The notes beneath the pieces are model-generated. The model saw only the letters and a list, made by a program, of their open reading frames with translations, searched no databases and was not told the DNA's origin. Shown here in pieces: positions 39,786-53,194 of a DNA stretch of 64,000 nucleotides (position 1 is the first letter of the stretch; each line of letters opens with the position of its first letter). The DNA comes from Syngnathus acus (taxonomy: Eukaryota > Chordata > Actinopteri > Syngnathiformes > Syngnathidae). A program made the position numbers and the translations under genes. Where the stretch lies: positions 12,706,501 through 12,770,500 of the forward strand of contig NC_051094.1 of NCBI RefSeq assembly GCF_901709675.1, given 5' to 3'.

Positions 39786-41544
39786 ATTAATCAAGATTAA
39801 TTTATGACAAGATCTGCAATTAATTAGATTAATATTTTTAAATAAATTCCAGCTGTAGTTCAAACAAACTAGAATAACGGTGATGTTGTATTTGCTAACA
39901 TGAACAAAGTGCAAAAGTTTAATTGGCAAGAGCAGTGCATTAATGACAAGTACTTGTTAATGAATCATTGAACACTATTTTAATGCCGGTTTGGGCCCTC
40001 ATTAGACAAGTTATCTTTGCCAAGGTCTCTTGGCTTATTGCTAACTCCAGTGGAGTTGGTAATGGATGACGCTGTACAACACAAGCACTTGTCTGCTTTG
40101 TTACCATGGAGACCAGCCTGTCGAAAACACGACACTATCTTATACCACAAATAAAATCTGGTAATTCAGATGTTAGAGTATAATGAAGATGGCAGTTTTG
40201 CCGTGATTATAATCCTACTACACCAGGTGTCTGTACAGACCTGGTTCCTATTAAATAAGGTCTGAGAAAAATATTCATCTATTCAATATCCAGCTGCAAT
40301 AAGTTTACTTTAGCATATTACTGTTTAATACATCAGATGACCCATTTATACTCTGCTCTTCAGAGTGATATTTACACTTGTCACACCTCCTGTTCTTATG
40401 ACCTCTGCTGAGTTTGACACAAAGCTTTTTATTGTTAATCTAAAACACAAGGACAAGGGAACAATGCTTGAGGGTTTTGACTAGGTATTAAATCACCCTC
40501 TGCAAGAATTTAAGATAATTGTGTTATGGCATTATGCACACCAATGCATTCTTAAAAAGTGAATGGATTATAAGACATTTCGTAGATTTCTCCTAACATC
40601 AAATGTCAGTAAATCAAAGGTCGCAGACCCGAAAAAACAACATTCAGATAAAACGAGATTCTGATTGAGACTTTTGTTGTTTTAATCGAAATCCAGCATG
40701 TTATCTCAAACCAAAAGAGGACATGAATGAAATTCTCTTGTACTCACTTTACAGTGATGCAATCGAACAGCCAATCAATATTTCCAATTCTGCTATGCCT
40801 TTGTATTATGAGCAGCAAACCAAGCCTTTCTTCTTTTAGTGAGCAAAATGTGCACCAAGTGTTTTTATGTCAACATTCCTCAGAGACCCTTCAGTGAAGG
40901 GCGACAATAAAAATCACTGACAGCAGATCAGATAAGAGACCCTCATGACACAATAAAAAGTGTTTGGATTTGCTTCTATCACAATAGAATGGATTGAGAT
41001 AGCTTTATCAGAGTTGGTGGACACAATTCAGGTTCTTAGTTGTACTTGCTGTGCTGTCGATAAAACAAACGCACAAAAAAAAAAAAAAAAAAAGCTGTAA
41101 TGACTGCACATCTGGTGTTTCATCAGCTGAATTTCCATCCAGATAAATTTAAGTGAGGTAAACCTCAGTGCCAGAATCCCTTCTGTTATGGAGTGGCATA
41201 GAAATATAACACATTGTCGCTGACGTTACTCATATTTAACACCTTCGATCCTTTAAAATGTGTAGTGTGAAGTGTCTATTTCTGGATTGCCACCTTTTCA
41301 TTTACTTTGAGCACAGTTCAGAGAATCAAGTTCATATAGTCCCCCTTCAACAGACTATTTGGAATTGGGTACACAACTGTGAACTACATATTGATTGAAA
41401 CTTTGTCTCATATGAATAACAGCAAAAAGCTTCATAGAGGTGTGTGTCCACCATACAAGTTTATGAACATTATTCGCACAGTATTTCCACGAGATGGCTC
41501 GTTGAATCAAGATAAGTCTGACAGAACTGCCATAACCTGCCACT

Positions 41545-41625
41545 TGTATCTGTTTGTCCATCCATCCATTCGTCCGTCCATCCAGCCAACATTTCTATAC
41601 CCGGTACCCTGGGTTGGCCACCCGG
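41545..41625 (+). repeat. CATC-rich simple repeat and teleost repeat start
   Basis: TCCATCCATCCATTCGTCCG followed by CCCTGGGTTGG; probably the GGATGGATG tail of a decayed minus-strand repeat. Confidence 0.4.
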
Positions 41626-42066
41626 TCAAACGAATGTTTAACCAAAAACGAATGTTTAACCAAAACTCACTTTTAACAGTGTACTGTAGTGATTGACTGG
41701 CGAGGCTGTCGGCACCCAACTGCCTGATGTTTACTTGGTGCTTTTTCTTCCTATCCTGTGGAAACCGGAAGTCAATTCCCTTCTTAATGTGGTATCATCC
41801 GCAGCTTGTCTTCATCTTGGATGCTCCATTGGCAAAGAGTTTAAATCAGAGTCCTTTTATTAATGTCAATTCTGCTTTATATTCTTTTCCTCCCTTGGTG
41901 AGGCTGGTCCTACCGTTGGAATGTTTACAAAGCCAAACAAACACAGTTAATCCTTCAACACTGTCTGAATTTTGTCGTAATTTGGTAGTTTGAGGAGTTT
42001 TGATGCCATTTTCGAAGCATATCTTCAAAGCCAAGTTATAAATATGTTGTTTTATTTAAATTACTA

Positions 42067-42880
42067 CCGTCATTTCCGGACTATAAACCGCACCGTACTA
42101 TAAGCCGCACCAGCTAAAATTAGGGGATATTTTAGTTTTTCCCATACATAAGCCGCACCGGACTATAAGCCGCCTGGTTTATGATAACTTTACTCATGCA
42201 CAATGCGCCACTACTGTCTTCCTCGACACATATATTCCACCTCTCCCACTCTTACCTTTTCTGCTCGAGCCCCCCCTGATGGCCGTTAGAAAAAATGCAT
42301 GTAAATTAGCCACATCATTGCATAAGGTGTTTTAATGTTTCATTACCATTTGTAAGGGAATATACACAAAGAGGATTGTCAGGAAAGAGATGGTTCTTTG
42401 GGGACGCATACCTTTTATTAACATAACGTTTATTGACAGAGATGAAGGGGCACTGCAAATATACAAACATGCATAAATCTCAGCGACGACCATAATAAAC
42501 TGAATGTGCAGGGACCACAAGCAACACACAACTAAAATGGGACCACTTACAGGGTCTGTGTATAAAAGCTTCCTTTCTATAGTAGTGTCCATCTTGATCT
42601 TGTTCTGTCTCTTCTTTGTATGAATTATGAGGCACTATTTGCCTGGCGGCTGGACATGCGATCAACACACCACTCTTCTCCCCAGTGACCGTGTCAGATA
42701 TCCCTCCGCCCAGCAAAGCGGTGCCGCGCAACAGAGGTCCACAGCCTTTTTACGAGTGTATAAGTGTATTAGTCATGACAAAAATCACGGAAAAAATCCA
42801 TAGATAAGCCGCACCGGACTATAAGCCGCAGGGTTCAAAACTTGAGAAAAAAGTTGCAGTTTATAGTCCGGAATTTACGG
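42067..42880. mobile_element. TA-targeting non-autonomous DNA transposon (814 bp) with GGACTATAA-GCCGCACC repeats
   Basis: The left end CCGTCATTTCCGGACTATAA and the right end (reverse complement) CCGTAAATTCCGGACTATAA are inverted repeats, flanked by TA on both sides (42065-42066 and 42881-42882). Subterminal AAGCCGCACCGGACTATAAG units occur near 42152 and 42807. The TA duplication points to Tc1/mariner-type mobilisation. The interior (42200-42780) has no transposase frame and shares about 130 bp with 2256-2387. Confidence 0.8.
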
Positions 42881-44879
42881 TACTTAGCCCTATCAGCAAT
42901 ATTTGATAAGGTTTAACATTTTGGGGGATACTGATTGCAGCCCATTAATTTCCTCAGGTATTCTTAGCAAAAAATACAGTATAATAAAACTACAAATTTA
43001 CTACTAATGAAGGTGCTACAAATTCTGATCTTTCACTAACAGCTGACTGGTCCTGCTTCCACAGACAGGGCACATAGTGTTAAAATGCTAAAGAGAATGA
43101 GTCACAGTCACAGCAAAAAATAACACCTCTGCTTGACACCCTCAGTTTTCACACTTGCGGTTGCAATACTAAAGAATATCACAAATCGCCCCAATTTGTT
43201 CCCTGCTAAGAGATGGAAAATGTTAAATGACACCAAATACAGCCAAATGACAGGGATTGTGCGCATGCCATCATCCTAAAGATAATCCATTGGAAATTTG
43301 CACGCCTCCCTGAAACTACATCTGTTTTTTGGGGCTTTGGCGGGCCACGGTTTGAGTCCCACTATGGACAAAAATGGCAAAATGGCTACTAGTTGTTGAA
43401 GGGGCAAGTTTGCTTGCTGGCGATGACTGTAAGAGTGACCTTGAGTAAGGCCAGAGGTCTGCAACCATTATGATCAAAAGAGCAATTTTGCCTCCTCTTC
43501 TACCCAGAAAACATCGTCGAGAGCAGCAAAGAATATACGTACGCGCACATACACACACACAAAATACATTTCACAATTTTCCCTTGAGGGATTTTAATGA
43601 GCAAAAGAGATTGATAATTAGAACAATGTAAAAAAAACAAAAAAAAAACAAACATGGATAGAACAGAATGGCCAGAAGGCAAAGGTTTCTAAGAAGAAAT
43701 TTCGGTGAAATTTACGATGATTTCTTGAGCTTGAAAGTCATAATTACGAAGATACAATTACATTAAATTGGAAACTGAACAGAAACAAAGTTCAATAAAA
43801 AAATCACTTTCCTCTGTCATGATAGACCTATAAATATGTGCAAGTATGCTATGGACTCTTTGGTAGACACAATGCTGGGACGACCGAGAAACGAAGATAT
43901 TTGAAACCTTGACCTACGTATGTCCAGCCAAATCTTTGAAATACAGCTGCAATCACTGATGTAGAGGCCAAGCAGTGCAGAAGGACTTGATGTGGCAACT
44001 TGATGTGACCATCTTTAAAGTACAACCGCAAGCAAAGCCTGCAGGTTGCCAAGTTTTTGTGCAACTTAGATATTAGATTTCCTTTTGTGCGGTATGCTTC
44101 CTTGTGATGGATTCGCGGGTCACAACGAGGTAGACATTACTATCTGTCATTTAGACTTTGTAGAAGAGCCCACTAGCCAAACACAGGCAGAAGATTTTTT
44201 TTGTCTTAAATCACTGACAACACAGGAGATCTTAGCACAGCGTGTGTCTCCTTAATCATTTAACACTTTTCACTGCCAAACTAAAATTAATCCTCAGTGT
44301 ACATTTGAATGAAGATGGTGCTGCTTCAAAATTTCAGCCTTTAAATACACCACTCGTGCTTGAGGTTGTGCTGCATCCATGGCTGCACGTAACACTTACA
44401 AATCTGAGTGGTTAACAGGCAAGATTGCAAAGGGCGTATGAGAATTTTTTTTCTGTGTGTTTAATCTCTATAATCCATAATGCAGTGGTAATCTGGCCCT
44501 TGAGGAACAACCATAGCAAACAATTCAACTAATGGGATCTTTTGTTGCAGTGCATGAAATCTTAGATTTTAAGACATTGTTTTGGATACTGAGAGATACT
44601 TCTTGAGTACTTAGTAATGAAAAAGGCTACCATTCTAATAGACATTTAATGACTACCATGTGAAACACTTAATTTATATAAATCCTTGCCAGGGTTTACA
44701 TTTTTAAATGATTACTTCTACAACATTCCAAGAAAATAATGTCTCATCAATGGTGATCTATTTCGAGAACAGGCCCACGGGCAACTCATGTGGGCCAGTG
44801 GGTAACTGCTGTTTTTTTAAACACATCTGACTGTTTGTCTTTGCCTAATAAAACCATTTTGCTCTGGTTAATGCTGAGA

Positions 44880-45165
44880 TGCTTGACAAAGTTCTCTCCA
44901 CTGTGAGGCCCACCATATATCTTGTGGATCCTATCGCAACATCACGTTTTAAAACCATTTTATGGATTGCTTCAAGGAGAGCCTTCATCTGTTCATCCAT
45001 TATCTGAACCGCAAACATGATAAATTGCTCTATTTAGAAAGGCAACGTCCCTGCGGCCTTCAAAGTGGCAGCCTTAAGGCTTCTGAAGAAGAGCAATTTA
45101 GATCTGAACAATCTTGATAACTACTGACCTGTATCTAAAGTGGTTATTATAACTCAGTTTTTACT
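44880..45165 (+). pseudogene. LINE reverse transcriptase remnant
   Basis: The plus-strand frame contains LDKVLSTVRPTIYLVDPIAT and, further on, VPAAFKVAALRLLKKSNLDL followed by NNLDNY, a stop, and PVSKVV. The sequence order (DPIPT, VP-AFK-A, LLKK, L-NYRP-S) is that of the N-terminal RT region of L2/CR1-like LINEs. At least two stops are present. Confidence 0.7.
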
Positions 45166-48100
45166 CAATTAAAATATTTCTGAAAAGTTGCAGGTCGGTT
45201 TTAGGATAAATTACAGCACTGAGTAAGCCTCTTTGAAGGAACTAAAATGCTGCTTACGAGACATGAAGCCAGTGGCGGCCATCTTGCATTGCCACTCGCT
45301 AAGTGTCCCTAACTTAAAATGCGTAGATTTCTCTGACACGTTTTCAAGTTAATGTGTGGCGTACGGTTGTACCAGGTCTGGAAGAAGCACTAAATGCAAA
45401 TTTCAAATGGGGGACTACTGTACAGACAAATGATGAGGACTTGGTTTTGTGCTGTTATCGTCAGACAATATGAAATTCAATCAAGAGGAGATCCTGCCGT
45501 ATTGTCACCCTATTGAAAGACAATGCAGTCAAACACCACCAGTTACACTTAGGGGAGGAAGGCCGACATTTTGTCACAGTACTAAAGACTATTATTTGAA
45601 ATTATTCTCAAAAACAAGACGAAAACTGCCCGGAGAGCAACGCTCCACCCAAGCATTGAATGACTCATGTGTGAACAAAATGATTCACATTACACAACAC
45701 AACATCAAAGTATGCCAAGGAAGGTGGGCACGCGCACATTTAACATATTGCAGATGTGCTCACATGAAGGGCATGCTGGCAAAAATGCCCACCAAATGTT
45801 CTGTAATAAAATTCGCCTCACTACAAAGAATTTATTTTTAAATTAACATCCCAAAGAAACCACACGCCTTAAAATCTGTGATGCATCTGTTGCTGATATG
45901 GCAAGGAGCCCATCGAAGTACTGCCACCTAAAAAGCCAAGGCTTCATAAGATTAATGGGAATGTGTCTATGTGCAAACAAGCCTTATCGGCCCTAAACAT
46001 GTGTGACTATCTATTTGTTGCTCAATTGCAAAATTGTGTTTTAAATTTAGCAACTAATTGCTGTTCTTTGTGAAAACTGGAAAAGGCGCATGTGGTGATA
46101 AAATGCTGCTATCAAATCATATTTTAGCTCAGGATAAGCGAATGAGAAATAGCCATATAAAGGTATTCAATCTGACTCAGGTGAAAACTTGTTGGATATC
46201 CAATAATACACTGCCACTTAGAAATACCTAAAATTAGAATACTACTTATTAATAATGTTACTTTTTTATCATATGATGTGAGTTCTAGTATGGATTGGTA
46301 GGGGAAAAAAAAGAAATATGTTGGGAGGGGGTGGGCGACTGTCAGCGGGTGACAGATGTCAAACAGGCAGCTATAGCCTCACTTACCCCGGAGCAGTTCT
46401 GCAGCCGACATATGCCAAGGCAACAATTGTCAACAAAGCCATTATCAAGTCCTTGATTGTCAGATGTAGTTTGCTCCTGCCATTTGCTGACAAAACCTTT
46501 TAAACTTTTCTTGAGGTGATAGGTTGTAAATACAGACCAATCTCCAGAAGATTATTTACACTTCATTCCAAAACGATCTAAACCAAGATTTTGAATGATT
46601 TTTTTCCGGTTTTAAGTATCTTCTGGCTGCAATTCACACAATTTGCAATTTTCAGACCGAAGACGTGCATATGAACCTATTATCTTTTCACAAAATCCTC
46701 TGATGAGATTAGCACCATTTTGTTATTTTGTAAATATGAATGAAAATAATGAATAGAACATTTTGCCTGCCATTCAGAACTCCAGCTTGGCTTCCTCCCA
46801 CATTCAAAAACATGCACCGTAGATTAACTGAAGACTAGAACGAGCAATGTACACAACTGAATGGCATTTATTTGTGATGTGACATTGCATTTATTATTTA
46901 TCATAACTATTCATTATCAGAATTCCAATTTAAATACGATGAGAGGCTGGTTGTTGACATGAGCGCTTCTCTAAAATTAGCAGCATAACCAGTGGATGAA
47001 TTGTCAAAATGAATGGACTGTGGTGAATCCGCTTGCACAGTCACCATTTGAGCCAGGGAACATGCGAAAGTTTGATTGGCAAGATAAGACCAACGGGATA
47101 AAGTTGCTTGTTGTCGGGAAGAAGCAAAGGTAACTAGCTATGTTCGGCTTATGAAATCTGAGTTCAAATTTTGGCAATCGTGGCCCCTGAACTAAAATGA
47201 GCAATAAGCATTAGAAAAATAGAAAAAGATTTACTGACAATTAACCTGCGCAAAAGAGACAGCTTTATTTGACGGGTCCAACATAATATTGAAAACAAAA
47301 CCTAAGAATAATGGCACATCAGCGTAGACAAAAATACTGGCATCCAAACCAATGTTTTCCACAACCCTTTGAGCTAATCACTGCAATCGAATGACTTCTG
47401 TAACTCTTAATCACACTTCCATATATCTGTCAATTATTTTCATCCAACAATATTAATTTAAGGTTAATATAATATTAGAATTATTGTTAGTTGGATATTC
47501 GAAACAAGAACAAACTTAAAGCCATACCTGAAACAAAAACCAAATTGTACAAATGTATTCAGTGCAACAGTTCCATTGATCTGTCGGACTGGTGCGTGGA
47601 AAACATGAAATCAACACGAGTGACAAGCACATGAAACACATATTTAGCTGCGGTATCGTCATGTGTAAAATACAGTAAATTATTAAAGGTGAAACACAGT
47701 ACATAGTGTAGCGTCCAACTCTTAAATCAACTGAAGCAGACAAGATTGAAACTAACATCTGGTGATTCCCCAAAGGTGAAGCTTGAACACATTCCATGAG
47801 TAGCTGAAAACGCATTCCCCAGTAAATGTGCATGAGTGAACAGTACAGTAATTCCTCTGGCTACATTAGCTTTAAAATATAGTGTCATGCATTGTAGTGA
47901 TTAAAAATATTCCCTGTCATGTACAAACAAACCTGCATGAAAATATGCCTCAGAGGCATTCTGGATTTAGATTTGTATACAGCAGCATCCTCTTTAACTT
48001 CCTCACTGTGCTAAAGAAGGACAAAGTGGAGGCGTGTGGCAAGACAGAAAGTCAGTAAGTCATAAAGAGAGGATTTATGCCATGCGTACATCCCTGATGA

Positions 48101-48671
48101 GAAGTACAAGTTCATTGGTGACATTCTAGTCACCAAGATAGAAGGCTGCTGAAGACAGGGTGATAGCAAAAAAACAAAAGGCTTGAGGAAGGAGAGAGTT
48201 TGATTCGCCTTAAAGTACCACCTACAGAATAGTATCATAGCATCCGTGTTTTGCCAGATTGTAGACCAGAGGACTCCGATAGTCCCACTGTGGCTTCATG
48301 CCTGGTTTGACACTTTGGTGTGGAACAGCTCTGCCTAACTGTGCAACATAAAATCACATCCATTTAGCAGAAATGCTCATAGTTGAGTGATTCCATAATA
48401 TTTCCCTCTGAACAAGTAACTGTTGCTGACTACCACATTTTCCTCCTTTATTTCTTTCAGTGTTATTTCTTAAAGCCAGAAAGGTGCCCTTTGAAATTAC
48501 TTTAAAGGCACAGTTGATGGAGCGTAATATTGGCATAAGTATATACAGTATAATATTGCCACACAGTATTTCATTGGTCCGACCGTGTGCATGCATCTGT
48601 CTGTCTCTCCATCCTCTCACTTTTCTGAGGTTGGGTCACGGGGGCAGCAGGTAAATCAGGGAAGCCTAGAT
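45166..48671. other. Non-coding region, no gene seen
   Basis: Contains a short decayed teleost-repeat fragment (46785-46860, CTTCCTCCCACATTCAAAAAC). Nothing else can be named. The 130-codon open frame at 45449-45841 has no recognisable motif or splice context. Confidence 0.5.
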
Positions 48672-48972
48672 CAGGTGTCTCTAATATTTGTCACGGGTCG
48701 CACCGTAGTCATAGTGTCCTTTGGAGGGCCAGTATGACTATGAACAAATCACAACGAATGGATGAATAACTAGTTTTGAAATCAGAGGCGAGTAAAACCG
48801 TTCAAATATTTTAAAAATGGTAACAAATTGTATGCAATATCTCTTTTTTTTTTTTAAAGTGAAGACAATTTGCAATTTTAGTATTGACACACGAAGTAGA
48901 TGCCCAATAAAACCATATAAAATGATGTGGTCGGCTGTATCTAACCCCCTGGCCTTGAGTTTGACACCACTG
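48672..48972. mobile_element. Short hAT-like element, copy B (301 bp)
   Basis: The right end CCTTGAGTTTGACACCACTG and the interior blocks ACAATTTGCAATTTTAGTA and GGCTGTATCTAACCCCC match copy A at 30235-30540. The left end is mutated (CAGGTGTCTCTAAT). The flanks GCCTAGAT (48664-48671) and GCCTAGCC (48973-48980) look like an aged 8-bp duplication. Confidence 0.75.
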
Positions 48973-48974
48973 GC

Positions 48975-49457
48975 CTAGCCTTTCCTCTCCCAAGCCATTT
49001 CTTCGAGCTCCTTCTGGGGGATCCCTAGTCATTCCCAAGCCAGCCGGGAGACATCGTCTCTCTAGTGTGTCCTGGGTCATCCTCGGGGCCTCCCCCCAGT
49101 GAGAGATGCCCGGAACACCTCACCAGGGAGGTTTCTTGGGATTCCCGAGCCACCTCAACTGGCTCCTCTCAATGCGGAAGTGCAGAGGCTTGACTGAGCC
49201 CTTCCCGGATGGCCAAGCTTTTCACCTTATCTCAAAGGAAGAGGCCAGACACCGCTAAGGAAATGCCTTTTGGCTGCTTGTACCTGGGATCTTATTCTTT
49301 TGGTCATAGCCCACAGCTCATGACCATAGGTGAGGGTAGGAACATACATTGACCAGTGGATCAAGAATTCTTTATCACAATGGACTGCACCGATCTTCTT
49401 GTCGATCTCCCATTCCATCCTCTTCTCACTTGTGAACAAGACCCCAAGATTACACAT
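48975..49457 (-). pseudogene. C-terminal LINE reverse transcriptase fragment
   Basis: The minus strand reads NLGVLFTSEKRMEWEIDKKI, then YVPTLTYGHELWAMTKRIRS and QVQAAKRHFL, then, across frame shifts, a region related to QLRWFGHL-MPP-RLPGEVF and an acidic/basic tail. This is the C-terminal part of a non-LTR retrotransposon ORF very common in teleosts. Part of the SIYQ-preceding segment is deleted. It abuts the copy-B hAT-like element. Confidence 0.8.
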
Positions 49458-49459
49458 AC

Positions 49460-52400
49460 ATCCAAGGATGCTTCTCCTTCATTCATGCCTGCCATCCCTT
49501 CACCCAACACTCGTACAGGTCTTAATACTAAGTGCTTTTCCGTTCAAACGCCTCATCATGCCCCTCTTCCCATTACCTTCTTAGCTACTTCCGACCACAG
49601 CAGCACATTCAGCGTCCGGGATGTCTGGACGAACTGTGAGAACTTCAGCCTTCTCCCCAAGTCAACCTTCATTTCCCAGTATTGGGCCTTTTGCAGCAGA
49701 CTAGGTTTTGCTTTGACCGTGGTTGGTGGAACCAGAACTGGAAAACATTCAAACAAGTAATGAAAACTTTGAGACTGAGCTGGTGTCTGCTTCCTGTATG
49801 TTGTGTTAACTAAAAATCTTGGTATAACATTGAGGTGAGCTGAGCTGAGCACCAGCTGAGCTTGGGTGGTAAAAATTCACTCAATCAGAAGCCTCTGCCA
49901 CCCTGCACAAACTAATTGGATAGGCACTTATCACACATTGCATACAAGCACACGGTTAGACAAGAATTAAGTATTCACTTTGCAGCAGTGAATGTGCAAG
50001 ATATGGCAATTTTGAATCGAAAGCCCCAGGTGGCAGGCAGCAGCTGTGGTAAAGGTGTAATAACAAGCGTCTTCTGCAGTGATTTGGATCCTTAGCTACA
50101 TGCAGTAATTGAAGCAACCTTGAACCCAAATGTCTGTGAAATAATCATTAGGGTTTTTTTTTTTTTTTTGTTCGGGCCAGACACAGATGTTTGAGTTCAT
50201 TGTTCTGTTCCAGATTATTGACAACTGTGATGCTTATAAAAACGTGAGGAAAATAATTTATTCAAATTGAGCCACAAATGAAGCGACCAAATTCCCTTCA
50301 GAAAACAGAATGTGCCTGCACTTTGAATTCATTTAGCAGGAAATTATAAATATGGGCTCACTTGGACTCCTCACAGGGAAGTGGCTTTATTGAAAAGGTC
50401 GTCTCTGCAGTGGTATGACGTTCTACCCACACAACTCTCTACAAGGGGCTTCATCTGAACTGCCAGACCCACTTTCCACTTTTATATCATACAAAACTCA
50501 CGAGTGCATACACACTCCCTCAAAGCTGTTAGTGTCAAGGCAAACTGCACAAGAATCCATGGAAGGGGAGAAAACCCTGTATTTTTCTGCCTTTGTATGC
50601 CTGCTTTCCATTAGGTAAACCGGCACAAGTAAATGCAGGATTTTCAAACTTTGAGTCAATATTAGAAAATCAAAGCAAAAGCACCTTTTCCAATCAAGAG
50701 GAATAGCATTTAATTGCTCTGCCTGACATAAGAAAATAAGACCCAGATTCTCCCATTGAATTAAGTGTTCAGGTTACTGATACACCTTAATGAAATATAT
50801 GCACCCTGGGAGGCATGACCTTGAAATGAGGCCATTCCCTGACAAATCAGAGCAGTGTTTCCACTTTTGCACTTGGGAGACTGTACTAATCAGGTGTTAC
50901 TCGGGATAACGCGCTCTATAACTTTGCAATTATCAAAAAACTCAAAGGGTTCAGGCCAATCAAAATGGTTTATTTCACAAACAATACTTATAATAATAGT
51001 TCAATACCAAAATGAATACCAGGTATGCATGTGTCAGTAAGAATCAGTGGTGTATGCAGTGCATGAATGTCAATGACTGGGTGGCTGTGAAGGTTACCAT
51101 GTCGACATGAAAGGCAAACCCAAAAGTGTTACCTGTTGTGGGAGAGAGCAGAGAGAAGGAATGAGCACAGCCCAAACAATTTAACACCTCAGGTGCAACC
51201 ATTCAGGTAGCCCCACCCCTGCCTGCCATGGGAAACCTCCCACAACAGGCAGGGGAGGGCCGTAAAAAAAAGAACTATGAACTTCATCAATCATGTTTGG
51301 AACCATAAACTTAGTTCATAAAATTCTAATTAGGAACTATGAACGGAACAACATTTGTGAACTGAACTTTGAATTAGTTTGTGTAGAAAATGAAACAGGA
51401 GAGCGTTTTGTTAAACATGTTCAATGAATGGTTTTTCAATTTCAAAAACATAAACGTGATTTCAATATTGAATAGAATAATCGTGATTTTGATTTTTACC
51501 CATAATCGAGCAGCCCTATTGTACGGTTTGATTCAGTTAGGTGTTTCTATGCTCTGCTGGTGACAGCTGCATGACAGAGCGGCTGCCAACTTGTGCTCGC
51601 GGCTTGGAGTTTGTGTGAAAGCACCACTCACAACAACTACATACAGTCATTGTAATGCATACTTGCCAACTGGGTTGTGAAAAATTGGGAGAATTTTCTT
51701 TCATTGGCAAATCGGTTTCCAGGTTTTTGCCCAATAGTTACCATATGAAGTTAATTAATCCAACAAGCACGCTTTTGGAATATGGGTGGAGGCGGCAGAA
51801 ATGAAAAGGCTAGAATATGGTTTTACACTACAGCAAAAAACAACCACAAAAAAATATAATGATGATGTTAGCATAATAATAATAATAATAATGATAATAA
51901 TAATGGGTGGATGGATGATAATAATAATAATATATTTAATAAATGCATAGTTTTACAAATATCAACGTAACAAGTCAAAATCTATCTATTTCATCTATTT
52001 AAGGCTGACATTTTATTACAGTCCTTGTTTTGAATCTTAATAGGTGATGGAAAATTGCACTTGATATAAAATCATTTAAAAACAAAGACACAGGCTGGTG
52101 GAAATTGCAGAGCTGTCTTGATGACACAATTCATTTTAGCTTTCATTATCATCAGCTCTACTATTGTCTATTGCAACAATCAGACTCTTAAAATTTACCT
52201 GAAGATTTGCAAGGTAATTAGCATCATTGGATCGTTATGTTTGATACTGAAACACTAAACTCTACGCTATCCAAAGAGTACATGATCTGTTGTAGACATG
52301 AAAATAATTTCCTGTCATTTGGACGATCACCGTTTGTGTCACTATCACACATTGCGCCACTTGCCAGTTTGAGTTCGGAACTGAGTTGACACCAGCAACA

Positions 52401-53165
52401 GCCACCTCCAATGCTTTCGCTGACACTTGCTTCCAATTTCACACTTTCATGCAGCTAAATTAATGCCCCCTCTCCACTTCACGAACTGTGAGATCAACCG
52501 ATTAGTCTCTTTGCTGTAAAGTTTGGATACCAGCTACGTGATACATGAGTCTGCGTGCACAGCCATCTCAAGATGGATCACGACACTTTGCATGCTCTTT
52601 TGCATGCTGTTGTTCAAAACAACATACATAAAAATGAATTTTGAATTTTTTTAGTCTTTTTACTCTTATTTTGCCCACTCATCATTCTCCCCTTCTTTAA
52701 TTTGTCCTTCAAGTGAATTTATCTACAACTTGCTATAGATTTATGACAAATTGCTTAATCTAATATATCAACGAGACTTTATGAGGATGATTATATTCAG
52801 TTTCAGATTGACATGTGTTGAGAGTTATTCATTCAAAGTTTGTTATGTGTAATATTTTGCGGAGTTCCTTGAGCTATTGTGTGCGACAAGGTCGACTTAT
52901 TAGAGACAGTTCTCAGTACTATGCAGTTCAATTCTACACTGCAAACTACAATCACAATAACAAACACATTGTTAAAGCAACATCATGTTTCTATTGGTAG
53001 AGTGTTTGACACGGACCTTGTATTGTATCATTAGAATGAGGAAGTAGTAATTATGTTATGGCTTGTCTCTGTTTTTCTGTCCTTGATATGTGATCTTTGA
53101 ATATTGTTGAATATGAATATTCAACTTATAATATTTGAATATGAATATTATTCAACTTGGGTGTC
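49460..53165. other. Non-coding region, no gene seen
   Basis: Holds a 14-bp inverted repeat (GTTGTGGGAG near 51134 against CTCCCACAAC near 51237). It also holds a fragment ending ATAATCGAGCAGCCCTAT (about 51440-51518) that resembles the end of a teleost hAT-type element, and an (ATA)n tract at 51872-51931. Confidence 0.45.
51872..51931 (+). repeat. (ATA)n microsatellite interrupted by GGGTGGATGGATG
   Basis: Two ATA-rich runs flank a short GGATGGATG unit, a common association in fish repeats. Confidence 0.85.
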
Positions 53166-53194
53166 TGCTGTGTCTGCAAACGTCGACCTTGCGT

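Noticed and set aside
45449-45841. 130-codon plus-strand open frame
   Set aside because: No recognisable domain, no promoter or polyA context; treated as chance.
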